A DNA stretch of 64,000 nucleotides from Flavonifractor sp. An10 (GCF_002161215.1 NZ_NFMB01000008.1:167108-231107), one strand, 5' to 3'. Counted from the first letter of the stretch, positions 7,095-14,989 are shown. Made by a program: numbers and translations. Notes: generated by a model from the sequence alone, not told the origin.

Positions 7095-8495
7095 TCAGAA
7101 TCGGAAATACAGGAAGGGGTTGTAGGTGGCGTCCACCAGATAGGCGGTGGAGAACACCAGCCCCGCCAGAAGCACCACCGGCAGGGCCGCCTTGACGGCC
7201 TTCACCGGCAGCTTTTTCCACAGCTTGGTCACCAGCGGCGTGGAGGCCACGGCGGCGATGATAAGCATGGGCAAAAACGAGGTAAAATAATACCAGACGT
7301 TATCGTTGGTGAGGCCGCCGGGAGCCATGCCGAACATGGAGCGCAGGTAGACGCCCATGTGGGAGAAGTCCTCCACGGCGAAGATGGCCCAGCTCACCAG
7401 CACCAGGAAGAGGGTGTAGATGTGCTGCACGGCGGCGGGCAGCTTCTCCAGCAGCCTGCCCAGGAAGGCCTTCTCCAGGATGATGAGCACCGCGAAGTAG
7501 AGGCCCCAGATCAGGAAGTTCCAGCTGGCCCCGTGCCAGATGCCGGTGGCCGCCCATACCAGGAACAGGTTGAAGTACAGCCGGGGCTTGCTCACCCGGT
7601 TGCCCCCCAGGGGGATATACATATACTCCCGGAACCAGGAGCCCAGGGAGATATGCCACCGCCGCCAGAACTCGGTGACCGACTTGGAGATATAGGGGTA
7701 GTTAAAGTTGCGGAGAAACTCGAAGCCCAGCATCCGGCCCAGGCCCACGGCCATGTCGGAGTAGCCGGAGAAGTCGAAGTACAGCTGCAGGGAGAAGGCC
7801 ACCACACCCAGCCACGCCCCCGCCACGGTGAGCTGATCGGCGGGCAGGGCCAGGATGGAATCCCACAGCTTGCCGATGTTGTTGGCCAGCAGCACCTTTT
7901 TGGCCAGGCCCACGGTGAACACCTGCACGCCGGAGGCGAACTGCTCCGGCGAGTGGGTGCGGTAGTTCATCTGGTCGGCCAGCTCCTTGTACTTGATGAT
8001 GGGGCCGGCGATGAGCTGGGGGAACAGGGTGACGAAGGTGCCGAAGCTCACCAGGTTTTTGGGCAGCTCCGCGTCTCCCCGGTAGATGTCCACCGGGTAG
8101 GTCATGGTCTGGAAGGTGTAGAAGGAGATGCCGATGGGCAGGGTCAGTTCGAAGGTGGGCACCATGATGCCGAAGCCCTGGAGAGTAGTGGCCATCAGCA
8201 CCCAGTATTTGAAGAAGAACAGGATGGCCAGGTTCAGGCCCAGGGAGATGCCCACCGCCCACCGGGCCCCCTTGTCGTTGCCCCTGGCCTTGCACCGGTA
8301 GACGATGATGCCGGCAAAGTAGTCCAGCACAATGGTGAAGAGCATCAGCAGGATGTAGACCGGCTCACCCCACCCGTAGAACACCAGGTTGACCACCAGC
8401 AGCCACGGATTGCGCCATTTCAGGGGGGTAATATAGTAGACAAGCAATACAATGGGTAGATAGAGGAACAGAAAATACAGACTGGAAAAGACCAA
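7095..8495 (-). CDS. MBOAT family O-acyltransferase (AlgI/DltB-like)
   Basis: Polytopic membrane acyltransferase expected to move acyl groups across the membrane to a surface polymer. Conserved blocks include DFSGYSDMAVGLGRMLG, FWRRWHISLGSWFREYMYIPLGGNR and the catalytic-histidine segment ATGIWHGASWNF. The frame is open to 8567, but that extension crosses the terminator hairpin of the upstream gene. TTG at 8493-8495 gives the usual family N-terminus (VFSSLYFLFLYLP) and lies 12 bases after AGAAGGG, so I prefer it, giving 466 residues. Operon with the DHHW gene downstream and the DUF4358-like lipoprotein upstream. Confidence 0.87.
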   Translation of the reverse strand: MVFSSLYFLFLYLPIVLLVYYITPLKWRNPWLLVVNLVFYGWGEPVYILLMLFTIVLDYFAGIIVYRCKARGNDKGARWAVGISLGLNLAILFFFKYWVLMATTLQGFGIMVPTFELTLPIGISFYTFQTMTYPVDIYRGDAELPKNLVSFGTFVTLFPQLIAGPIIKYKELADQMNYRTHSPEQFASGVQVFTVGLAKKVLLANNIGKLWDSILALPADQLTVAGAWLGVVAFSLQLYFDFSGYSDMAVGLGRMLGFEFLRNFNYPYISKSVTEFWRRWHISLGSWFREYMYIPLGGNRVSKPRLYFNLFLVWAATGIWHGASWNFLIWGLYFAVLIILEKAFLGRLLEKLPAAVQHIYTLFLVLVSWAIFAVEDFSHMGVYLRSMFGMAPGGLTNDNVWYYFTSFLPMLIIAAVASTPLVTKLWKKLPVKAVKAALPVVLLAGLVFSTAYLVDATYNPFLYFRF

Positions 8496-8535
8496 CGGGG
8501 CATCATCCCTTCTCTTTGTACTCGGGCCGGGAAAA

Positions 8536-8561
8536 CGCCCGGCAGGTGGCCCTGCCGGGCG
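8536..8561 (-). terminator. intrinsic terminator between lipoprotein and MBOAT genes
   Basis: 11-bp stem (8536-8546 with 8551-8561, CGCCCGGCAGG paired) and 4-base loop; the minus strand then reads TTTTC. It would give partial or full termination after the DUF4358-like gene, so MBOAT expression may need readthrough or an internal promoter. Confidence 0.65.
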
Positions 8562-8592
8562 CGTCACATTACCTTATTATACCCGCTAAAAC

Positions 8593-9282
8593 TCAGTTTG
8601 TATAGCTGTTAAATGCGGAAACCGCCTGGTCGGCGTACTCGCTGATGGCAAAGAGGATGTAGTTGCCGCTGGTCACCAGCTGGTAGTTCTCCACCAGCTC
8701 CAGCTGCTCGGGCAGGTACTGAGACCACTGCTGCACCAGATCGGCCTGCCGCTTCTCCACGGCGGCCTTCACCGCGTCCATCTTGCCGTCCTTCACCTCG
8801 GCGATGAAGAACTCGGTGGCCTGGACGCTGATGGCGGGCATCTTGCAGACATAGGACACCAGATCATCGGTGTTGATGCCGTACAGGGCGGAGAGGGTCT
8901 CCGCGTCCACGTCGGACAGGGAGGGGATATCCAGCTGGGAGATGGCGTTCCAGGTGGACTGCACCACGTCCACCGTGGGCTCCGGCTCCACAGGAGCGGG
9001 GTGGGAGTGGGCTGGTGGAGGGGCGGAGGAGGAGGCGCGGAGGGCTTGGTGGAAGGCTTGGCACTGGGGTGTCGGAGGCTCCTCGAGGGCTCTCCTCCGC
9101 CGGCGGGTGGTCTCGGGCAGGACGGTCTCCTCCGGGGTGGGGTGGGCTCGGTCTCCGGGGTGCCGGTGGGCTCTCCACTGCGGGGTGTCGGTCTCGGGGC
9201 GGGCTCTGATTGCGCCGCAGGCGGTGAGCAGGCCCAGGCTCAGAACCCCGGCCAGGGCCAGGGAGAGGATTCGCTTGTTCAT
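8593..9282 (-). CDS. DUF4358-like lipoprotein with frame-scrambled linker
   Basis: 229-residue lipoprotein: signal peptide ending LLTACG with the lipid-attached Cys at 22, a linker to about residue 100, and a C-terminal domain (residues about 110-229) resembling DUF4358, a family often found beside MBOAT/DHHW genes. The linker is odd: in this frame it is Arg- and His-rich, while the other frames read typical linker peptides (SGEPTGTPETEPTP near 9150-9180; SAKPSTKPSAPPPP near 9010-9070). Two or more compensating indels are therefore likely, by mutation or sequence error. Function of the domain is unknown. Confidence 0.7.
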   Translation of the reverse strand: MNKRILSLALAGVLSLGLLTACGAIRARPETDTPQWRAHRHPGDRAHPTPEETVLPETTRRRRRALEEPPTPQCQAFHQALRASSSAPPPAHSHPAPVEPEPTVDVVQSTWNAISQLDIPSLSDVDAETLSALYGINTDDLVSYVCKMPAISVQATEFFIAEVKDGKMDAVKAAVEKRQADLVQQWSQYLPEQLELVENYQLVTSGNYILFAISEYADQAVSAFNSYTN

Positions 9283-9331
9283 GGATCATTCTCCTTTTTT
9301 CTTGGTTTGCCCTTTCTTGGACGGCACTCAC

Positions 9332-9355
9332 CGGAAAAAAGTTCCCTCTTTTCCG
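9332..9355 (-). terminator. weak hairpin after the histidine kinase gene
   Basis: CGGAAAA/TTTTCCG (9332-9338 with 9349-9355) follows the kinase stop codon on the minus strand. No T-tract lies beyond it, so termination is uncertain. Confidence 0.3.
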
Positions 9356-9362
9356 CAAATTT

Positions 9363-10583
9363 TTACAGGGGAATCCGCACCACGCCCAGCACGCCCCGCG
9401 CTCCGGCGCGCAGCTCCAGCCCGCCGCTGTGGGATTTTGCGATCTGCTCCACCAGCTTCAAGCCCGTGCCGTGGGCCGCCCCGCCGTCGGCGGCCAGGGC
9501 GGAGCCGCCCTTGGCCGGGGCGGGAACCGTCCCGCCCCCGTCGTCCTCCACCCACAGGACGCAGAACTTCCCGTCGGCCCGGGCCCCCAGGGTGATGGAG
9601 CACCCCTCCGGGTTGTGATTGACGCAGTTGTTCACCAGGTTGAGCAGAGCCCGGCGGAGCAGGGGGCCGTCGGCCTCCAGGGTGAGGGCCTCCGCCTCGG
9701 GGGGCAGATCCACCTCCAGGGCGTACCCCTCCTCCAGCCCGCCGTTGAGCACGTCGGCCGCCACCTGCCGCACCAGGGCGGCGGGGTGGAGGGTGCCCCG
9801 GCGGAGGGGCTGCATCTCGTAGTCCAGGCGCATGGTCAGGTTGAGATCGTTGACCAGCTCCCGCAGGGTCTGGCTCTGGCGGCGGATCACCGCCGCCTGC
9901 TCCCGCCGGGCGGGGGAGAGGTCGGGGGCGGCCTCCAGCTGCCCGGCGTAGCCCATGATCATGGACAGGGGGGTGCGGATGTCGTGGGACACGCCGTTGA
10001 TCCAGTCGGAGCGGGCGGTGTCCCGCTCCCGCTGCTCCCGGCGGAACTGGCGGCTCAGCACCAGAGCGGTGAGGCCCAGCACGCACAGCAGGGCCAGCAG
10101 GAACAGCCCCGCGAACCAGAGGGGCACGGTGGCAAGCACCTCGGTGTCCAGGATGAAGGGGTGCTTCCAGGTGCTGCCCTTGGGGCTCCCCGCCACCAGC
10201 AGGCCGTCGGGCCGGATGCGCACCTGCACCGGGTAGTCGTTGAGGTACCACCGGGTGAAGGAGGCCACGTCGGCGAGGGTGTAGTGGCTTGGCACGTCCT
10301 CCGGCTTGCCCTGCTGCCACACCACGTCGCCGTTCTCGTCGATGAGCATGGCCCACAGCTCCTTCTCCGCCAGGTAGTCGGCGGCGGTGAAGGTGTACCC
10401 GTCCTCCGTCTCGGTCAGGGCGGCGGACAGATCCGCCACCGAGGCGTTCCACGAGCTGCTCACCCCGGCGGAGGCCACGATGAAGGCCAGCAGGCCCCCC
10501 AGGGCCAGGATCAGCACCAGCACCGCCGAGGCGGCCACCAGCCCGGCCGCCACCAGGGTGCGGCGGAGGTTGCGGCCCCTCAC
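9363..10583 (-). CDS. sensor histidine kinase of lantibiotic-type two-component system
   Basis: 406-residue membrane kinase. Helices at about 10-38 and 153-177 flank an extracytoplasmic sensor of about 115 residues. The phosphoacceptor is H200 in GVSHDIRTPLS; the ATPase part has NLVNNCVNH (N box), EDDGGG and GTGLKLVEQI. It starts at GTG 10583, whose last bases form the stop of the regulator gene (GTGA overlap), so the two are co-translated. Divergent from a LanFEG-like exporter, suggesting that it senses a cell-wall-active peptide and induces the exporter. Confidence 0.88.
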   Translation of the reverse strand: MRGRNLRRTLVAAGLVAASAVLVLILALGGLLAFIVASAGVSSSWNASVADLSAALTETEDGYTFTAADYLAEKELWAMLIDENGDVVWQQGKPEDVPSHYTLADVASFTRWYLNDYPVQVRIRPDGLLVAGSPKGSTWKHPFILDTEVLATVPLWFAGLFLLALLCVLGLTALVLSRQFRREQRERDTARSDWINGVSHDIRTPLSMIMGYAGQLEAAPDLSPARREQAAVIRRQSQTLRELVNDLNLTMRLDYEMQPLRRGTLHPAALVRQVAADVLNGGLEEGYALEVDLPPEAEALTLEADGPLLRRALLNLVNNCVNHNPEGCSITLGARADGKFCVLWVEDDGGGTVPAPAKGGSALAADGGAAHGTGLKLVEQIAKSHSGGLELRAGARGVLGVVRIPL

Positions 10584-11275
10584 GGCCGCTCCTCCCGGGC
10601 CAGGCGGTAGCCCAGCCCCCGGACGGTGAGCAGGTATTTGGGGTGGGAGGGGTCGGCCTCAATCTTCTCCCGCAGGCGGCGTATGTGCACCATCAGGGTG
10701 TTCTCATAGCCCACCATGGGCCCCTCCCACAGCGCCTCGCACAGGGCGTCGATGGTGACGATGTTCCCCCGGTTGGCCGCCAGCTTTTTCAGCAGGGCGT
10801 ATTCCTTGGCGGTGAGGGTGGCCTCGGTGCCGTCGGCCCGGCGCACCGTGCCGGGGCCCCAGTGCACCTCCGTGTCCCCCAGGCGGAGCACCTCCCGGGC
10901 CGGGCCGCCGTACACCCGGCGGAGTACCGCCCCCAGCCGGAGCAGCAGCTCCTGGGGCAAAAAGGGCTTGGTGATGTAGTCGTCCGCCCCCAGGCCCAGG
11001 CCCTGGAGCCGCGCCTCGTCCTCGTCCCGGGCGGAGAGAAAGAGCACCGGCACGTCGCCCCCGTCCCGCCGCAGCTCCCCCAGCAGGGCAAACCCGTCCC
11101 CGTCGGGGAGCATCACGTCCAGCAGGGCCGCGTCCGGCCGCTGCCGGGCCCAGGCGGCCCGGGCCTGGGCGCAGTCGGCGGCCAGGGTGACGGCATACCC
11201 CGCCCCCTCCAGCAGCTCCCCCACCATGCGCCGCAGCTCCGGCGCGTCGTCCACCAGTAAAATGTGATAGGCCAT
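10580..11275 (-). CDS. OmpR-family response regulator
   Basis: 231-residue regulator. The receiver domain has acidic residues D9/D10, phosphoacceptor D53 (ALLDVMLPDGDG) and Lys in DDYITKPF; the winged helix follows from about residue 130 (LTAKEYALLKKLAANRGN, TLMVHIRRLREKIE, VRGLGYRL). ATG 11275 aligns with the normal family N-terminus; the frame extends further without reason. Overlaps its kinase by four bases. Likely binds the CGTAAGG direct repeats at 11426-11465 between this operon and the exporter genes. Confidence 0.9.
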   Translation of the reverse strand: MAYHILLVDDAPELRRMVGELLEGAGYAVTLAADCAQARAAWARQRPDAALLDVMLPDGDGFALLGELRRDGGDVPVLFLSARDEDEARLQGLGLGADDYITKPFLPQELLLRLGAVLRRVYGGPAREVLRLGDTEVHWGPGTVRRADGTEATLTAKEYALLKKLAANRGNIVTIDALCEALWEGPMVGYENTLMVHIRRLREKIEADPSHPKYLLTVRGLGYRLAREERP

Positions 11276-11425
11276 GTTGATCTTCTCCTCCTGCGGGCGT
11301 ATCCCGCCCGGCAAACGGCGCGTCTGGGAAGCCGCGCCCTACGGAGAGGTGTATCCGGGAACCCTCCCCGCCGTCCCTCCTATTATATCTTACTTGTCCA
11401 CCCTTTGCACCCGACCTGTGGAAAA

Positions 11426-11465
11426 CGTAAGGTAACCGTAAGGCTGGCTTCATGGGGACGTAAGG
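11426..11465 (+). promoter_or_regulatory. CGTAAGG direct repeats, probable response-regulator site
   Basis: CGTAAGG occurs at 11426, 11437 and 11459, that is 11 and 22 bases apart, on one face of the helix as usual for OmpR-family sites. The last copy lies about 40 bases before the exporter start codon. A closely related repeat occurs near two other response-regulator loci in the window. Confidence 0.6.
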
Positions 11466-11506
11466 GAGAGGCCCTATCCTTGTCTTGTAACAAGGAGGTG
11501 TCCCTT

Positions 11507-12418
11507 ATGAACATCGTGGAGACCCGGGGCCTGTGCAAGCAGTACGGCCAGGCCATGCGGGTGAAGCAGCTGAATCTCTCCGTGCCCGAGGGCGCGGTGT
11601 ACGGCTTTTTGGGCCCCAACGGGGCGGGCAAGTCCACCACCCTGAAGATGGTGCTGGGCCTTGCCAAACCCACGGCGGGGGAGATCACCGTCTTCGGCAA
11701 ACATGTGAACCCCCATAACCGCATCGCCATCCTGAAACAGGTGGGCAGCCTGATCGAGAGCCCCAGCTACTACGGCCACCTGACAGGGGAGGAGAACCTG
11801 CGCATCGTCCAGACCCTCCGGGGTGCGCCGGAGAAGGACATCCAGGAGGTTCTGTCCATCGTCCGGCTGGACGGCCAGAAGGGCAAGCAGGTGGCCCACT
11901 ACTCCCTGGGCATGAAGCAGCGGCTGGGCCTGGCCGCCGCCCTGCTGGGCTTCCCCAAGCTGCTGATCCTGGACGAGCCCACCAACGGCCTGGATCCGGC
12001 GGGCATCCAGGAGATGCGGGAGCTGATCTGCTCCCTGCCCGGCCAGTTCGGCATGACGGTGCTGGTGTCCAGCCACCTGCTCTCCGAGATCGACCAGATG
12101 GCCGACCACGTGGGCATCATCCGGGAGGGGGAGCTGGTGTTCCAGGACACCCTGGCCGCCCTCCACGCCCGGAGCCGCCACCACCTGGCCCTGCGCACCA
12201 CCGACAACGGGGAGGCCGCCCGCCTGCTGGGGGAGAGCAGGATCCCCTGCACCCTGGAGGAAGGCTATCTGATCCTCCCCCTGCTTACCGACGCCGACGC
12301 GGCCAAGCTGTCCCGCTTCCTGGCCGCCCACCGGGTGGATCTGCTCCGCATGGAGGAGCGGCAGAAGAGCCTGGAGGACATCTTCCTGGAGCTCACGGGA
12401 AAGGCGGCGAGCCTGTGA
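11507..12418 (+). CDS. ABC transporter ATP-binding protein (LanF/BcrA-like)
   Basis: 303-residue ATPase with Walker A GPNGAGKST at 36-44, Q-loop after LIESPSYYGHL, signature YSLGMKQRLGLA and Walker B LLILDEPTNGLDP. The C-terminal 80 residues match the extension of bacitracin or lantibiotic export ATPases. ATG 11507 follows AAGGAGGTGTCCCTT. It overlaps the next gene by GTGA and two permease genes follow, matching the LanFEG arrangement. Inferred role: removing antimicrobial peptides from the membrane, controlled by the divergent two-component system. Confidence 0.88.
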   Translation: MNIVETRGLCKQYGQAMRVKQLNLSVPEGAVYGFLGPNGAGKSTTLKMVLGLAKPTAGEITVFGKHVNPHNRIAILKQVGSLIESPSYYGHLTGEENLRIVQTLRGAPEKDIQEVLSIVRLDGQKGKQVAHYSLGMKQRLGLAAALLGFPKLLILDEPTNGLDPAGIQEMRELICSLPGQFGMTVLVSSHLLSEIDQMADHVGIIREGELVFQDTLAALHARSRHHLALRTTDNGEAARLLGESRIPCTLEEGYLILPLLTDADAAKLSRFLAAHRVDLLRMEERQKSLEDIFLELTGKAASL

Positions 12419-13164
12419 AGCTGCTGAGACTGGAGTTCTACAAGTGCCGCCGCCGGAGGATCACCCTGATCTGCGCCGGTATCCTGGCGGCCCAGCTGCT
12501 GTGGTTCGGGGCCTACCTGACCCGGCAGGATCCGGAGGATCTGGCCCAGGGGTGGATGCTCATGCTCTACAACCTGGCCCTGGTGGACGCCATCCTCCTG
12601 CCCGTGGGCACGGCGGCGGTAGCCAGCCGAAACTGTGAGATCGAGCACAAGGGGGCCGCCCTCAAGCTGCTGGAGACCGCCATCACCCCCGGCCGGCTCT
12701 ACGGCGCCAAGCTGGCCTGGGGGGCCCTGGTGCTGCTGGCCCTGGTGGCCGTGCGCACCATTCTGTTCACCGCCCTGGGCGTGTGGATGGACTTCCCCGG
12801 CGGGGTGCCCTGGGGGCGGATGGGGGTATTTACTCTTATCTCCTGGGCGGTGTCCATGATGCTCTACGCCCTCCAGCAGGGCCTGTCCCTCCGCTTTGCC
12901 AACCAGGCGGTGGCCCTGGTGTGCGGCATCTTCGGCAGCTTTGTGGGCCTCATGTCCATGCTGTTCCCCGTGTGGGTGCAGCGGTGCGCCCCCTGGGGGT
13001 ACTACGGCCTGCTCTCCCTGACCCGGATGAACTGGGACGAGGCCACCCGGATCACCGACTTCTACTGGCGGTGGCCGGAGCCGGTGGATGTGGTGCTGCT
13101 CTGCCTGTGGGCGGCGGTCTTTCTGACGGTGGGACGGACCCTGTTCGTCCGGAAGGAGGTGTGA
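12415..13164 (+). CDS. ABC-2 type permease (LanE-like)
   Basis: 249-residue membrane protein with six hydrophobic segments and the N-terminal KLLRLEFYKCRRRRI typical of ABC-2 lantibiotic-immunity permeases. Starts at GTG overlapping the ATPase stop, showing translational coupling. First of two non-identical permease subunits in the exporter. Confidence 0.82.
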   Translation: MKLLRLEFYKCRRRRITLICAGILAAQLLWFGAYLTRQDPEDLAQGWMLMLYNLALVDAILLPVGTAAVASRNCEIEHKGAALKLLETAITPGRLYGAKLAWGALVLLALVAVRTILFTALGVWMDFPGGVPWGRMGVFTLISWAVSMMLYALQQGLSLRFANQAVALVCGIFGSFVGLMSMLFPVWVQRCAPWGYYGLLSLTRMNWDEATRITDFYWRWPEPVDVVLLCLWAAVFLTVGRTLFVRKEV

Positions 13165-13167
13165 GCC

Positions 13168-13896
13168 ATGCTGCTGCGCGCGATCAAGGCCGAGGTGCTG
13201 AAGTGCTGCCGGGCGCCGGTGTGGCTGGCCTTCCTGGTGCTGCCCGTCTTTCCGGCGGTGCTGGGCACCTTCAACTACCTGGGCAACCTGGAGGTGCTGG
13301 AGGATCAGTGGTACAGCCTGTGGAGCCAGCACACCCTGTTCTCCTCCATGTTCTTCCTGCCCGCCCTGTTCGGGGTGTTCTGCGCCTGGCAGTGGCGGCT
13401 GGAGCACACCGATCACAACTGGAACGCCGCCCTCACCGCCCCTGTCCCGGTGGGGACCCTCTACCTGGCCAAGCTGGCGGTGGACGCGGTGGTGTCCCTG
13501 CTGGCCATGGCCTTCATCGGGGTGCTGTTTGTGCTCAGCGGGAAGGTGGCCGGCATCACCGCCCCCCTGCCGCCGGAGCTGCCCCGGTGGCTGCTCTTCG
13601 GGGCCCTGGGCGGCGTGGTGGTGTGCGCCGTGCAGCTCTTTTTCAGCCTGGCCATCCGGGCCTTCGCCCCGCCGGTAGCCATGGCCCTGGTGGGGGGCGT
13701 CTTCGGCCTGATGGTCACCAGTCAGGGCTGGGGCGCCGCCTTCCCCTACTCTCTGCTGGCCCTGGGCATGGCGGCCAACAATCCCCGGATGGAGCTGCCC
13801 CTGCCCGCCTTCCTGGCCGGCTGCGCCGTGTATCTGGTGCTGGCCGCCGCCCTGTCCATCCGCTGGCTGTCCCGCCGGGACGTCAGCACCGCCTGA
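13168..13896 (+). CDS. ABC-2 type permease (LanG-like)
   Basis: 242-residue membrane protein with six hydrophobic segments, beginning LLRAIKAEVLKCCRAPVWLAFL, a form common in the second permease of LanFEG exporters. Three bases separate it from the previous gene. Completes the ATPase-permease-permease operon and is followed by a strong bidirectional terminator. Confidence 0.82.
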   Translation: MLLRAIKAEVLKCCRAPVWLAFLVLPVFPAVLGTFNYLGNLEVLEDQWYSLWSQHTLFSSMFFLPALFGVFCAWQWRLEHTDHNWNAALTAPVPVGTLYLAKLAVDAVVSLLAMAFIGVLFVLSGKVAGITAPLPPELPRWLLFGALGGVVVCAVQLFFSLAIRAFAPPVAMALVGGVFGLMVTSQGWGAAFPYSLLALGMAANNPRMELPLPAFLAGCAVYLVLAAALSIRWLSRRDVSTA

Positions 13897-13910
13897 GCGC
13901 CCGTCCATGC

Positions 13911-13946
13911 AATACGTCCCCGCAGGAGATCCCGCGGGGACGTATT
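13911..13946. terminator. bidirectional terminator between exporter and XRE operons
   Basis: 13-bp perfect stem (13911-13923 with 13934-13946, AATACGTCCCCGC paired) and 10-base loop between two convergent genes. Confidence 0.7.
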
Positions 13947-13954
13947 TGTCTGCG

Positions 13955-14371
13955 TTACAGCTTCCGGTCGAAGTAAGCCAGGGCGATCAGCTCCGTGACA
14001 AAGAGAATCAGGTACATGAGGCCGAAGGCGATGGTCAGAGCGGCGCAGATCTCCCTCCCGAACAGCCCCACGGGCAGGCGGCTGAGAATCAGCAGGGCCA
14101 GGCAGAGCCACTGGCTCCAGGTGAGGGCGGCGCTCTTGCTGCGCAGCTTCACCAGCCGGTTGCGCTCGTCCAGCTCGGCCAGCTTGTCCTCCCGGCTCAG
14201 GGCGTGGGAGAGGCTGCGCCCCAGAAAGGTGGCGCCCAGCACCAGACAGGCCGCCATGAGGATCGTGCCCTTGATGTCGAAGCCCGTCCAGATGCTGGTG
14301 GCCAGCATGGCCAGGCCAATGGCGGTGAGGAAGAGCCCCCAGCCGAAGTTGGTCTTGTTATAGATTTTCAT
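13955..14371 (-). CDS. four-helix membrane protein paired with XRE regulator
   Basis: 138 residues with four predicted membrane helices in two pairs (about 10-28, 34-50, 84-100 and 108-130) around a charged cytosolic loop rich in Arg, Asp and Lys (SREDKLAELDERNRLVKLR). Overlaps its XRE-family regulator by 14 bases. I do not recognise a biochemical function. The architecture resembles DUF2178-like proteins that commonly follow a small XRE repressor. It belongs to an autoregulated two-gene unit. Confidence 0.65.
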   Translation of the reverse strand: MKIYNKTNFGWGLFLTAIGLAMLATSIWTGFDIKGTILMAACLVLGATFLGRSLSHALSREDKLAELDERNRLVKLRSKSAALTWSQWLCLALLILSRLPVGLFGREICAALTIAFGLMYLILFVTELIALAYFDRKL

Positions 14372-14588
14372 ACATGCGATCCTCCAGTTCCTTGTTTTCC
14401 TCCAGACAGCACAGCTCCTCCACCGTGGTGTGGAACACCAGGGCGATGCGGTAGGCCAGCATCAGGGAGGGGCTGTACTGCCCCTTCTCCAGGGAGATGA
14501 TGGTGCGGGACGACACGTGAACCAGGTCGGCCAGCTGCTGCTGGGTCAGGCCGGCGGCCTGGCGCAGCTCGCGCACGCGGGTTTTCAA
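14358..14588 (-). CDS. XRE-family transcriptional regulator
   Basis: 76-residue Cro/CI-type repressor. The helix-turn-helix covers about residues 5-60 (LRQAAGLTQQQLADLVHVSS, RTIISLEKGQYSPSL). The start is TTG at 14586-14588, after GGAGGTGATCTC. Its promoter at 14639-14667 is overlapped by two 16-bp palindromes that are very probably its own operator. It shares a transcript with the four-helix membrane protein. Confidence 0.85.
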   Translation of the reverse strand: MKTRVRELRQAAGLTQQQLADLVHVSSRTIISLEKGQYSPSLMLAYRIALVFHTTVEELCCLEENKELEDRMYENL

Positions 14589-14610
14589 GAGATCACCTCC
14601 GGGGCGGGAT

Positions 14611-14640
14611 ATGAAGTATACTTCATGAAGCTAGCTTCAT
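14611..14640. promoter_or_regulatory. tandem overlapping palindromic operators
   Basis: ATGAAGTATACTTCAT (14611-14626) and ATGAAGCTAGCTTCAT (14625-14640) are perfect 16-bp palindromes sharing two bases, with centres 14 bp apart. They lie between the promoter -10 box and the XRE start, a position suited to autorepression. Confidence 0.75.
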
Positions 14641-14667
14641 ATTACACGATGCGCACAGGCCTGTCAA
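14639..14667 (-). promoter_or_regulatory. sigma-A promoter of XRE-membrane protein operon
   Basis: Minus strand TTGACA (14662-14667), exactly 17 bases, TAATAT (14639-14644). The -10 box shares its edge with the second palindrome. Confidence 0.75.
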
Positions 14668-14710
14668 GGGGGGAAGCAAAATTTTATGGGAGGAGCGGAA
14701 CAGACAGACA

Positions 14711-14922
14711 GCGTGTCGAAAAAGCGGCTTTGCCGCTTTTTCGAGAAAGGCCACATGGCGGAAGGGGTTCGTTTTCTTGCGAAAAAGTCACCCCTTCCGC
14801 CATGAGAAGTGTCATTTCCGAGGCGCATGTCCCCGGAAATGACGAATTTTGATTTGATTCCTGCGGCTGCGGCCGCAGGAACTCTGCGAGGCTTTTCCTC
14901 ACGGAGGGTTTTTCGACAGCCT
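14711..14922 (-). repeat. multi-hairpin dispersed element, locus 4
   Basis: Inverted relative to locus 1. Hairpins on the plus strand: 14716-14744, 14757-14801, 14811-14843 and 14858-14881. Stem sequences differ widely from locus 1 yet remain fully paired, while the linkers GAGAAGTG (14804-14811) and CTCTGCGAGGCTTTT (14882-14896) and the loops TGCG and RCATGYR (read on the minus strand) are kept. Ends carry GTGTCGAAAAAG and TTTTTCGACA. Here only the right side has a terminator-like palindrome. No gene is supported between 14589 and 14996. Confidence 0.65.
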
Positions 14923-14924
14923 GA

Positions 14925-14956
14925 GAGCGCCCGCCTTCCGGGGAAGGCGGGCGCTC
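14925..14956. terminator. palindromic hairpin next to element locus 4
   Basis: 15-bp stem (14925-14939 with 14942-14956) around a two-base loop. No T-tract is attached, so its terminator role is uncertain. Confidence 0.4.
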
Positions 14957-14962
14957 CGCGTG

Positions 14963-14989
14963 TGGAAAAAGCGGCTTTGCCGCTTTTTC
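14963..14989 (-). terminator. terminator of the SLH surface-protein gene
   Basis: GGAAAAAGCGG/CCGCTTTTTCC stem (14963-14973 with 14979-14989), just past the stop codon of the minus-strand gene. It resembles the end hairpin of the dispersed element (TCGAAAAAGCGGC), so it may be derived from it. Confidence 0.5.

Noticed and set aside
5752..7125. Plus-strand frame across element locus 1 and the DHHW gene
   Set aside because: It runs through a terminator and the antisense of a clear gene; no start signal and no family.
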